Assembly: GCA_024278345.1 (NCBI GenBank)
Contig: JAJRTK010000548.1
Span: forward strand, 1 to 14,167
Source: a bacterium
GTDB taxonomy: Bacteria; CSSED10-310; JAJRTK01
Direction of reading: 5' to 3'
Length of the DNA: 14,167 nt
The first letter of the stretch is position 1, and the number at the start of each line of letters is the position of its first letter. Below, one piece after another: positions 1 through 6,640 of the stretch. The notes beneath the pieces were generated by a model. The model ran no database searches and was not told the origin of the DNA. It saw nothing but the letters and a program-made list of their open reading frames with translations. The translations under genes and the position numbers were made by a program.

Positions 1-396
1 GAAGCCTGCGAGTCCTCCCGCCAAGAAGCCAGCCGTCAAGGCGGTGCAGACGGCTCCAATCCCATCAGAAAAGAAGGGGGTCCACCTCATCGCCCAAGCT
101 CCGGCCAAGGTGCCGAGGAGCAATTGCCCTCCGGACCCCGGATTCCACAACCCCGCTCGCAAGGAGAGCGCCACGCCCAGTCCCGAAAAAAGCAACGGCA
201 GGGATCGAAGAAGGACCGCCTGGATAAAGAGCGACACCTTTTGGGGGAGGCCCCGGGCCCCTAACCAGGCGTCCCACGCCTCTGGAATCGGCAGCCCCAT
301 GGCCCAGGCGGAGGCCACCACCAACAAGAGGCAAGCCGCGCCGCCAAACAGAAGTGCCGCAACTCTATCGCTCTTCCATGGACGCGGGTTCAGCAT
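1..396 (-). CDS. ABC transporter permease, nucleoside/simple-sugar type (YufP/NupP-like), partial at left edge
   Basis: This is the N-terminal 132 codons of an inner-membrane permease; the rest lies outside the window. Reading the minus strand from the ATG at 396-394 gives a short basic start (MLNPRPWKSDR), a hydrophobic first membrane segment (about residues 13-32), a second hydrophobic stretch (about 52-65), then RAGLWNPGSGGQLLLGTLAG. That last block matches the family signature of an Arg-Ala-Gly-Leu/Phe-Asn-x-Gly-x-x-Gly-Gln core followed by small hydrophobic residues, known from BPD_transp_2 permeases such as YufP/NupP. The start overlaps the stop of the ATPase gene by 7 nt (ATGCTGA), so the two are probably translationally coupled and work as one importer. 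The substrate (nucleoside, purine or other small solute) cannot be told; no BMP-family binding protein is visible here. The family call is good, the substrate is inference. Confidence 0.82.
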   Translation of the reverse strand, partial: MLNPRPWKSDRVAALLFGGAACLLLVVASAWAMGLPIPEAWDAWLGARGLPQKVSLFIQAVLLRSLPLLFSGLGVALSLRAGLWNPGSGGQLLLGTLAGAWAMRWTPFFSDGIGAVCTALTAGFLAGGLAGF

Positions 397-2036
397 TCGC
401 TATCGATTCCTCTCACACACCCGTCGGGCGCCCTGATCAATCTTCGTAGATCCTCAGCTCCTCCCGCGGGTTCCGCCAGTTGCCACCGTCCATTCCGGAG
501 TACCGCAACACGATGGGATAGTTCAAGAAGAAACTCTGGATTCGTTGAGGCGAACAAGATTGCGGCACCGGCCTCCGCCAGCCTGGCCAGCCGCCTGTGT
601 AGTGCCGCGGCAAGCTCGATCCCCAAGCCATCCTCCGGCTCTAGGGCGACAATGAGGGCCGGGGAAAATGATAGATCCCGAGCCCATAGCAACTTGGCGC
701 ACTGGGCGGCGGGCAGGTCTCGGACGGCATTCTCCAGCTCCAAATGGCCACATCCGATACTCTTCAGTAGCCCTCTGGCCAAGCTCCAGGCCCGCCGCTT
801 CCGAAAAAAAGGACCTACCCGCAAGCCAGGCCGAGAGGCCAGGCGAAGAAGCAAGTTTTCCCCCACGGAAAGTTCCCAAGCCAGTGCATCTGGGGCGGAA
901 GCAGGAAGAAGAAAGCGGGAGATCGCCCTCAATTCTCTGGCGGCCCTGGCCCCAAAAAGCCAATGCCGCGATCCACCACACCGAATACGCCCGTTCTCTA
1001 CCTGAACGATGCCCGCAGCCACGAAGCAGAGGATCTCCAATTCCCGCCGGTCCAGGGCGGCTACCCCCAGAACCTCACCCTGGCGGAGCACGAAGGAAAC
1101 ATCCCGAAGCTCCACACCCTCCAGACAGGCGCTCCCCCGGTCGATCTCTAGGATACCCTTTTCGTGGGTACGGCGCGGCTGTATCTCCCTATTCTCCGCC
1201 GAGAAGCCATTAGTTTTGGGATTGGTTTCCCCCAGCCAGGCACGGACCCTCTTGACAACGTTGCCCCGCTTGGGGGCCTGCAGCTCTTCCGGCGACACTC
1301 GGCCAGCCAAGACTCCGCCCCGAAGCACTGATATCCGGTCCGCAAAGGCCAACTCCTCTCTCAAGATGTCGTCGTGGAGAAGAAAGCCACCGCCCTGACT
1401 TCTCACTTGTCTCATGAGGCGCGCCAGAGCTTCCGCCTCACCGTGGCTCAGCCTGGAAAGCGGTTCGTAAAGGATAAATGCCCGGCAGCCCGCGGAAAAC
1501 GCCAGGAAGAGCTCGAACCTCTGTCTCTCCCCAGGTGTACAGGCACTCACAAGGCGACCGGGCAACAGCTCGAGGCCCAGATTTTCGGCTGCAAGCTGCA
1601 TCTCTTTGCGAAGGCGGCGATTCACCCAGAATCTGGAATGGCGGAGCGCCCAGTTTCCCAGCAGTGTCAACGAAGGCACCAGGGAGGAAACGCCGTCCAC
1701 CAGCCTGACCTTCGAGGCGGCGTCATCATGCCCGGCATTCCCGGGTGCGGAGGATCCGGCCCAGATTACATCCCCTTGGTCGGGCTGTTCAGTCTTGGAC
1801 AAGATCCTGACAAGTGTGGCCCTTGCCACAGGGTCTTTTCCTAAAAGAAGGTGGATTTCCGATGTTCGGAGAGCAACGGAAACCTCGGAAAGGACGCCAC
1901 CGCCCTGGAGCCGCTTGCTCAATCGTCTGCCCTGGACCAGTGGAATCCGCCTCTCCTTGTCCAATGAAAGGTGCTGGATGTCTGGTTCCCAGTCTTCTTC
2001 GGATTCAGGGGAAAGCATGATAAAGCGGCGCGTCAT
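390..2036 (-). CDS. ABC transporter ATPase with two NBD halves, YufO/BmpD-like, both halves degenerate
   Basis: This is a 548-residue protein with the two-domain architecture of nucleoside/simple-sugar importer ATPases. The family layout is clear: a VPSLTLLGNWAL stretch after the Q-loop site, a QR-containing signature area (167-173), ELSVGENLLL in the second half (about 388-397), and ASTNPEFLLELSHRVAVLRNG near the end (partial LSD/R-x-AV motif). The catalytic motifs are badly altered. The first P-loop reads GKDPVARAT (66-74), with Arg for the Walker A Lys and Ala for Ser. Walker B reads FILYEP, with Tyr190 for Asp, although Glu191 and the H-loop His221 remain. The second half lacks the usual GNGQ P-loop, and its LSGGNQQK signature is LPAAQCAK. 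ATG at 2036 is chosen over the TTG at 2039 because GGAG at 2044-2047 sits 7 nt upstream. It is the first gene of a minus-strand pair with the permease. The frame is open throughout, so it is not an obvious pseudogene, but ATP hydrolysis is doubtful. Confidence 0.8.
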   Translation of the reverse strand: MTRRFIMLSPESEEDWEPDIQHLSLDKERRIPLVQGRRLSKRLQGGGVLSEVSVALRTSEIHLLLGKDPVARATLVRILSKTEQPDQGDVIWAGSSAPGNAGHDDAASKVRLVDGVSSLVPSLTLLGNWALRHSRFWVNRRLRKEMQLAAENLGLELLPGRLVSACTPGERQRFELFLAFSAGCRAFILYEPLSRLSHGEAEALARLMRQVRSQGGGFLLHDDILREELAFADRISVLRGGVLAGRVSPEELQAPKRGNVVKRVRAWLGETNPKTNGFSAENREIQPRRTHEKGILEIDRGSACLEGVELRDVSFVLRQGEVLGVAALDRRELEILCFVAAGIVQVENGRIRCGGSRHWLFGARAARELRAISRFLLPASAPDALAWELSVGENLLLRLASRPGLRVGPFFRKRRAWSLARGLLKSIGCGHLELENAVRDLPAAQCAKLLWARDLSFSPALIVALEPEDGLGIELAAALHRRLARLAEAGAAILFASTNPEFLLELSHRVAVLRNGRWQLAEPAGGAEDLRRLIRAPDGCVRGIDSEC

Positions 2037-2043
2037 CAAACAT

Positions 2044-2047
2044 CTCC
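2044..2047 (-). promoter_or_regulatory. Ribosome binding site deciding the ABC ATPase start
   Basis: GGAG on the minus strand lies 7 nt before the ATG at 2036 and only 4 nt before the TTG at 2039. The spacing favours the ATG. Confidence 0.5.
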
Positions 2048-2230
2048 GACGGCGGTGATCTCACTGGCTCTTCCAGCGCGAATCAACCGTTATTATCACG
2101 AATTGGCATGTTGTGCTGGATTTTCACCGAAAACCCATCGTAAACTCCGGGCGGATCGGAGGAACAGTCGCAATTCTCCAGAAGCGGCGGACAAAGTCGG
2201 GAAAGGTTCCAGAATCAAACCACCCGCGTA

Positions 2231-2237
2231 GGGAGGG
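2231..2237 (+). promoter_or_regulatory. Ribosome binding site of speA
   Basis: GGGAGGG lies 7 nt upstream of the ATG at 2245. The open frame extends further upstream to 2113, but this site and the family N-terminus (WSVRDALDLYGFHRWGDGYF) fix the start at 2245. The region 2037-2244 between the divergent ABC and speA genes must hold both promoters; no convincing -35/-10 pair was found in it. Confidence 0.7.
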
Positions 2238-2244
2238 CGAATGG

Positions 2245-4173
2245 ATGAAACAATGGTCCGTCCGAGATGCCTTGGACCTCTATGGCTTCCATCGCTGGGG
2301 TGATGGTTATTTCGGAGTCAGCTCAAGGGGAACGGTGAGCGTTTACCCCACGGGCGATCCAGCGCACTCGGTGGACCTTGCAAGCGTCGTGGAAAAAACT
2401 CAGGGTCCAGCACCGCAACCGCCGATCCTAGTGAGGTTTCCACAAATCCTTGGAGCTCGCGTCGCTCGACTGCGACAGTCGTTCGTGAGTGCGTTTGAGG
2501 CAACGGGCCTCGCGGGGCATTACCGGCCACTCTACCCTATCAAGGCGAACCTGCAGTCCAGGGTGGTGGAAGACATCCTCCACTACGGGCGTCCATTCGA
2601 CCTGGGTCTGGAAGTGGGTTCCAAGGCGGAGCTCGTGGCCGCCGCTCTCATGTCGGCAAAGCAGCGGCTGCTCATTGTCTGCAACGGTTACAAGGACCCC
2701 GACTATATCGACTGCGCGCTCCTGACTAGCAGACTTGGCACCGAGGTCGTTATCGTCGTAGAAAAACTTCGGGAACTGAGGATCATTGCCGAGGCCTCCC
2801 GACGCCTGGGAATCGAGCCGAAACTGGGGATTCGGATGCGATTGTCGAGCAGAGGTGTGGGGCGTTGGCGCTGGAGCGCCGGGGACCGCTCGAAGTTCGG
2901 CCTCGGCCCGGAGGAACTCCTGGAAGCGATGAGCTTTCTCCGGAGGCATGGTCTTTTGTGCCGACTAGAGCTGCTGCATTTCCATCTTGGGAGCCAGATC
3001 GCGGATATTTCGTGCATCAAGACGGGAGTTCGGGAGGCGCTGCGCTACTACACCGAGCTACAAAAAATGGGAGCGGCGCTGCAGTTTTTCGATGTTGGCG
3101 GTGGGCTCGCCGTGGATTACGACGGAACGCGCTCACGGACGGGTCCTTCCACGAATTATGCCATGGAGGAATATGCTCTCGCTGTCGTGACCTCACTGGC
3201 GGAGGTGTTTGCCGGCAACGAAAAAGAAGCGCCGGTGATTCTGTCTGAGTCGGGTAGGGCACTAACGGCCCATCACGAGGTCTTGGTTTTCGGAGTCCTT
3301 GACAGCACTGAATATGGCTCGAATCTGCCGCCACCGCCAAAGAGAAGGGAAGAGAAGATCATTGCATCGCTGGAGGAGATCCTGCATGGGGTGGGTGAGG
3401 AAAACTGTCAGCAAGCCTATCACGAGGCGTTGCGGCTCAAGGAAGACTCGCTCCAGCGCTTTGCCCTGGGCTACCTGAACCTTCACGAGCGGGCACATGC
3501 TGAGTCCCTCTTCTGGTGCATTTGTAGGAAAATCCTCAATCTTCTGGCGGAAACTGATTACATACCTCCGGAGCTTCGGAAGTTGGAAACTAAGATTTGC
3601 GACACCTATTCCTGCAACGTATCATTTTTTCAATCGCTTCCCGATGCCTGGGGTGTGGGACAGATCTTCCCGGTCACGCCGCTCCAGCGGCTGGACGAAG
3701 AGCCGAAACGACGGGCCATCCTGACGGATATCACATGTGATTCGGACGGCCGCCTCGATAGATTTGCCTCGTTGCGGCGCTCGAAAAGAGCGCTGGAGGT
3801 CCACTGCCTCGAGTCCGGGGAAACCTATCGAATGGCGGCGTTTCTCGTGGGGGCTTACCAAGAAAGCCTTGGCACCCTCCACAACCTGTTTGGTCCCACG
3901 GCTGTTCTAGAGGTGTTGGTGGATGAAAATGGGGGCGACTTACGGCTTCGTTCGGTTCCGGAGAGCCATGTCCAAGGCCTCCTCCGGCTCGTGGGCTTCG
4001 ATGCCAAAGAGGCTCGGCAGAGGGCATTGGAGTTCTTGTTGAGGGGGCAACCGTTAGGAGATCTCGAGCCAGGGCTGAAACAGGTTTTCGAGCAGTATGG
4101 CAAGATCCTGGAGTCATCTCCCTACCTGAGCCAAGTCGTGTGCCCCAAAGGGAGATGGGATCGGGAAGATTGA
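2245..4173 (+). CDS. speA: Biosynthetic arginine decarboxylase (PLP-dependent)
   Basis: SpeA converts L-arginine to agmatine and CO2 in the cytoplasm, the first step of the agmatine route to putrescine and spermidine; it needs pyridoxal phosphate and Mg2+. The product is 642 residues, close to the family norm (658 in E. coli). Visible motifs include YPIKAN with the PLP Schiff-base Lys100, then a GLEVGSKAEL block. HFHLGSQ has His245 and His247. The glycine-rich phosphate loop is DVGGGLAVDYDG (283 onward). ESGRALTAHHEV is followed by the family's mid-protein helical insertion. TCDSDGRLDRF carries the conserved catalytic Cys498-Asp pair of the second active-site half. All key residues are present, so it should be active. 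It is transcribed divergently from the ABC pair and is followed after 160 nt by an unknown small gene on the same strand. Family assignment is very secure. Confidence 0.97.
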   Translation: MKQWSVRDALDLYGFHRWGDGYFGVSSRGTVSVYPTGDPAHSVDLASVVEKTQGPAPQPPILVRFPQILGARVARLRQSFVSAFEATGLAGHYRPLYPIKANLQSRVVEDILHYGRPFDLGLEVGSKAELVAAALMSAKQRLLIVCNGYKDPDYIDCALLTSRLGTEVVIVVEKLRELRIIAEASRRLGIEPKLGIRMRLSSRGVGRWRWSAGDRSKFGLGPEELLEAMSFLRRHGLLCRLELLHFHLGSQIADISCIKTGVREALRYYTELQKMGAALQFFDVGGGLAVDYDGTRSRTGPSTNYAMEEYALAVVTSLAEVFAGNEKEAPVILSESGRALTAHHEVLVFGVLDSTEYGSNLPPPPKRREEKIIASLEEILHGVGEENCQQAYHEALRLKEDSLQRFALGYLNLHERAHAESLFWCICRKILNLLAETDYIPPELRKLETKICDTYSCNVSFFQSLPDAWGVGQIFPVTPLQRLDEEPKRRAILTDITCDSDGRLDRFASLRRSKRALEVHCLESGETYRMAAFLVGAYQESLGTLHNLFGPTAVLEVLVDENGGDLRLRSVPESHVQGLLRLVGFDAKEARQRALEFLLRGQPLGDLEPGLKQVFEQYGKILESSPYLSQVVCPKGRWDRED

Positions 4174-4333
4174 AAGGTAAGGTCTTCGCAAGGGGCTGCC
4201 CGTTTTGATACAAGGGGACTATGGGACTGTTGGACCGACTTGGGTGTCCCTGCCACGCATGACGCCACCTGCAACCGCGCCACATTCCCCTCTAATCCGG
4301 GGCCATCGAACTAACCTTGAACGGAGAACCAAC

Positions 4334-4843
4334 ATGAATAGTGAAGCTGGCGGACGAGGCTCCGTCCCCAAATTTAGTGTCGATCAATACCGTGGTGCGC
4401 CACCGGAGATTCGCAGGATCCTTGAAGAAGCCTTTGTGGCCCCGGTTTCGGGAGATCCGGTGGGAAAAATCACGCCAGAGTATGTCACCGATCCCAAGGA
4501 CCTCGATTCATTTGTCATTCGTGGCAGCGGCAAGAGCATGAAGGTGGTGAGCTTCGAGCCCCTTCTGGACAAGCTTCTTGTGCAATATGAAGCGCCTGGC
4601 GGAAAAACCGAGCAAGCCGAGGCATCAGTGGACCTGCTCCAGGTTTTCCAAAACCGGAACCGCGCCGTGACGCGATTGGAAGCTTTTTTGGAAAAACAGC
4701 TCGAATCCAGCGGAGCCTCTGAGCAGGGAAAAGAGAAGCTCAAGCAGATCCTCCAATCCGTCGCTGAGTATCAGAAAAAACTCATGCTGAGCGTGGATCA
4801 GGAGCTTCGGCTTTCCCATCAGATCCTTGGTGACAAAGAGTAA
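4334..4843 (+). CDS. Unrecognised 169-residue soluble protein downstream of speA
   Basis: I do not recognise a family. The start is the ATG at 4334, preceded by GGAG (4323-4326) at 7 nt spacing; the frame is open further upstream to 4205 but has no better ribosome site there. The protein has no signal peptide and no membrane segment. Residues 1-60 are mixed polar with several prolines; 60-105 look like alternating beta strands (VIRGSGKSMKVVSFEPLL, LLVQYEAP); 105-169 look strongly helical and charged (KQILQSVAEYQKKLMLSVDQ), plausibly a helical hairpin or short coiled coil. Codon use and GC level resemble the neighbours. It follows speA by 160 nt on the same strand and may be cotranscribed, but no functional link can be claimed. 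Existence as a gene is well supported by the start signal and open frame. Confidence 0.75.
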   Translation: MNSEAGGRGSVPKFSVDQYRGAPPEIRRILEEAFVAPVSGDPVGKITPEYVTDPKDLDSFVIRGSGKSMKVVSFEPLLDKLLVQYEAPGGKTEQAEASVDLLQVFQNRNRAVTRLEAFLEKQLESSGASEQGKEKLKQILQSVAEYQKKLMLSVDQELRLSHQILGDKE

Positions 4844-4913
4844 TTGCTCGTGCTCACAGCCCACCGTGATTTTCAGAAAACCCATTGCTTTCTATTGGTT
4901 ACGTTCCGCTCCC

Positions 4914-4937
4914 AGCGGCGGCAGTCCGTCCGCCGCT
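4914..4937. repeat. Perfect inverted repeat, candidate terminator of the speA unit
   Basis: AGCGGCGG (4914-4921) pairs perfectly with CCGCCGCT (4930-4937) around an 8-nt loop. It lies 70 nt after the stop of the 169-residue gene. On the plus strand it is followed only by GTTCGCC, so a classical T tract is missing; it could act with Rho or as an mRNA 3' stabiliser. Confidence 0.45.
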
Positions 4938-4975
4938 GTTCGCCATCATCACCGCTCTCGCTATCCACCGAAGCA

Positions 4976-4992
4976 CCACCGGAAAGCGGTGG
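4976..4992. repeat. Perfect short stem-loop in convergent region
   Basis: CCACCG (4976-4981) and CGGTGG (4987-4992) pair perfectly around a GAAAG loop. It lies in the gap between two convergent transcription units. Neither strand has a T tract after it; the function is inferred only from position. Confidence 0.35.
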
Positions 4993-5136
4993 GGAACCTG
5001 TATTTAACGAGCATGATCCCGGCGACCACACCCCGGAAGATGAAAGTAAATGGCACCGAGCGCCATAACCACGCCGTCGAAGATGGATTTAGCCATGTAC
5101 TTTCATGGTAAGGGAGGCTGAGCAACACCGGAGGGG

Positions 5137-6468
5137 TCACCACCCCAGGAGCTTGGAAAGTTCCTTCTCGACGGTCTTTTCGGCCACGGCAAAAGGGGCG
5201 GCCTGCACGGTAGCTCGGACGAGGCAAAGAAGCTCTTCTGCTGGGCGGCACCAGTTCGGAAGTGGCCGCTCCGGGGAGTGCCGGTGTGCGTTTTTTGCCG
5301 TCTCGACATAAGCTCTCGCGGCCAGATCGACCCCATGGCGCTTGGCAACCAATTCCTTTGCCTGAGCGCCCATCCGCCGAAGCTGTTCGCGATCCCGGGA
5401 GAATCGGTTGAACGCCTTTTCGAGCTGCGGGACCTCCCCATGGTCCAGATCGATCCTCGGGCAGATAGACGCGGGGAATTCCATAGCTGTTCCACAGCGG
5501 GACACCAGGGCTGGCCGACCGACTCCCAAGATCCGGATGAGAGAACCTGACGTTTCTCCCATCGTGGGGTATCGAAGATTGCAAAGCAGGTCGCAGGCCG
5601 CCACGGCCCCGTGGAATTCCTTCAAGGAGACTATCCCCATACGCCGAACAGATTCCTCAAGATGCAGCTCTTCGATGAGGCTGGAAACGTCGCACGCGTC
5701 ACGGCCCACCACCAGATAAATCGATTCCGGATGGGTCTCCCTGTGGCGAGCAAAGGCACGCAGGCAGGACACGAGCCGCCGCGACGGCGTCAGATTACCG
5801 GCGGTGCCCACAATGAAGGCGTTGAGCGGCAAATCCAGCTCTCGACGCGCAGCGGCCTGGGTTGGAACCACACCCTCCAGATGGCTGAACCCCGAATGGA
5901 GCGCGACCTTCCGGACAGGAACCGCCGGGCAAACCTTCTGGATCGCCATCGCCGCGATTTCGCTGTGAACGATCACCGCACGACTCCGCTGAACTAGGCC
6001 GCGAAACAAAGGATACCTGGTATAAAGCGCTCCCGAATAAAAGCCTGAATTGATGACCCGGCCCGCACGAACTCCGTCTTTCCCGTGGCTGTACAATAGT
6101 TCATCAAAATAGGCTGCCTCCAGCCCTCGGCGCAAGAAAAAATCGGCCAACATCCTGTGTAGGTTGAGGTCATGCAGCACAACAACGCCCGGAAAACGAA
6201 ACGCCAGCGGCACCATGAAGTGGCAAGAGCGGTGGTTCGCGATTTCGTAGACGGGAAGCAGCCGGTGGTCCCGGCGGAGATCCGCCGGAAGGTGAAGATG
6301 GTGACGCCCCGGCCACGCGCCCGCTCGAATGGCGTCATCGTCGAGGTAGAGTCTCACGTCCGCCAACGCCGAAAGGGGGCCGATGAGTTCGGAACCATAG
6401 TCCACGACACCAGACTCCAGGGGCGGCCCCGGGGTGACGAAGGCGAGTTTCGGTTTTTCTCCCACCAT
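5137..6468 (-). CDS. GT4-family glycosyltransferase
   Basis: This is a 443-residue GT-B fold enzyme that would transfer a sugar from a nucleotide donor to a growing glycan in the cytoplasm. The N-terminal domain opens with FVTPGPPLESGVVDYGSELI, the usual small-residue/Gly loop of GT4 enzymes, and has VVVLHDLNLH (96-104). The donor domain begins near FIVGTAGNLTPSRRL (218-231). LRYPTMGETSGSLIRILGVG (298-317) is the nucleotide-sugar-binding helix motif; it has Glu305 but no second Glu at the EX7E position (Ile313), as in some GT4 subgroups. The C-terminal tail of about 60 residues is extra. The start ATG has GAGGAG (6478-6483) 9 nt upstream. Unlike its neighbours it does not overlap the preceding gene: a 172-nt gap separates them, so it may have a separate promoter, though none was found. 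It is the last gene of the operon. Donor and acceptor are unknown. Confidence 0.88.
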   Translation of the reverse strand: MVGEKPKLAFVTPGPPLESGVVDYGSELIGPLSALADVRLYLDDDAIRAGAWPGRHHLHLPADLRRDHRLLPVYEIANHRSCHFMVPLAFRFPGVVVLHDLNLHRMLADFFLRRGLEAAYFDELLYSHGKDGVRAGRVINSGFYSGALYTRYPLFRGLVQRSRAVIVHSEIAAMAIQKVCPAVPVRKVALHSGFSHLEGVVPTQAAARRELDLPLNAFIVGTAGNLTPSRRLVSCLRAFARHRETHPESIYLVVGRDACDVSSLIEELHLEESVRRMGIVSLKEFHGAVAACDLLCNLRYPTMGETSGSLIRILGVGRPALVSRCGTAMEFPASICPRIDLDHGEVPQLEKAFNRFSRDREQLRRMGAQAKELVAKRHGVDLAARAYVETAKNAHRHSPERPLPNWCRPAEELLCLVRATVQAAPFAVAEKTVEKELSKLLGW

Positions 6469-6640
6469 CGGTCTGCTCTCCTCGCCCAGCGCCTGGCACC
6501 GGCGATCCGTCGAACATGAACTCTGCTAGGTCTCTCCAGCCCCCAAACCGGGCAGAGACTCCGGCGACGCCCGCCAGAACTGATGGCGCCCGCTCATCGG
6601 GCGGCGCGTGTTTCACCTGTGACCATCCCCACCGTAGTGC

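Larger units (their letters stand above)
4844..5136. other. Convergent intergenic region
   Basis: This 293-base stretch separates the plus-strand speA unit from the minus-strand glycosyltransferase operon, where both transcripts should end. It holds two perfect stem-loops (listed separately), a short CCATG/CATGG inverted repeat at 5093-5108, and a 30-codon minus-strand reading frame at 5004-5096 (start MAKSIFDGVV) that I cannot support as a gene. No stem followed by a long T tract is present, so the terminators are not certain. Confidence 0.6.

Noticed and set aside
65-334. Minus-strand 89-codon frame
   Set aside because: It is a frame-shifted shadow of the permease that begins at 396 and runs off the edge.
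44-436. Plus-strand 130-codon open frame at the left edge
   Set aside because: It is antisense to the ABC permease, whose minus-strand translation has clear membrane segments and a family motif; the plus-strand product is proline/arginine-rich and featureless.
2103-2131. TTGGCA followed at 17 bp by ACCGAA upstream of speA
   Set aside because: The -10 match is too poor to call a promoter; GATAAT on the opposite strand nearby has no -35 partner.
5133-5146. GGGGT/ACCCC stem over the last glycosyltransferase stop codon
   Set aside because: It is only 5 bp with a 4-nt loop and no following T tract, so it is unlikely to be a terminator by itself.
6587-6603. CGCCCG/CGGGCG hairpin in the 172-nt gap
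   Set aside because: A 6-bp stem is easily found by chance in GC-rich DNA, and there is no T tract on either strand, so it is not called a terminator.
6335-6616. Minus-strand 93-codon frame spanning the gap before the last glycosyltransferase
   Set aside because: Half of it overlaps the start of that glycosyltransferase in another frame, and the product is low complexity (Gly/Arg/Pro-rich).
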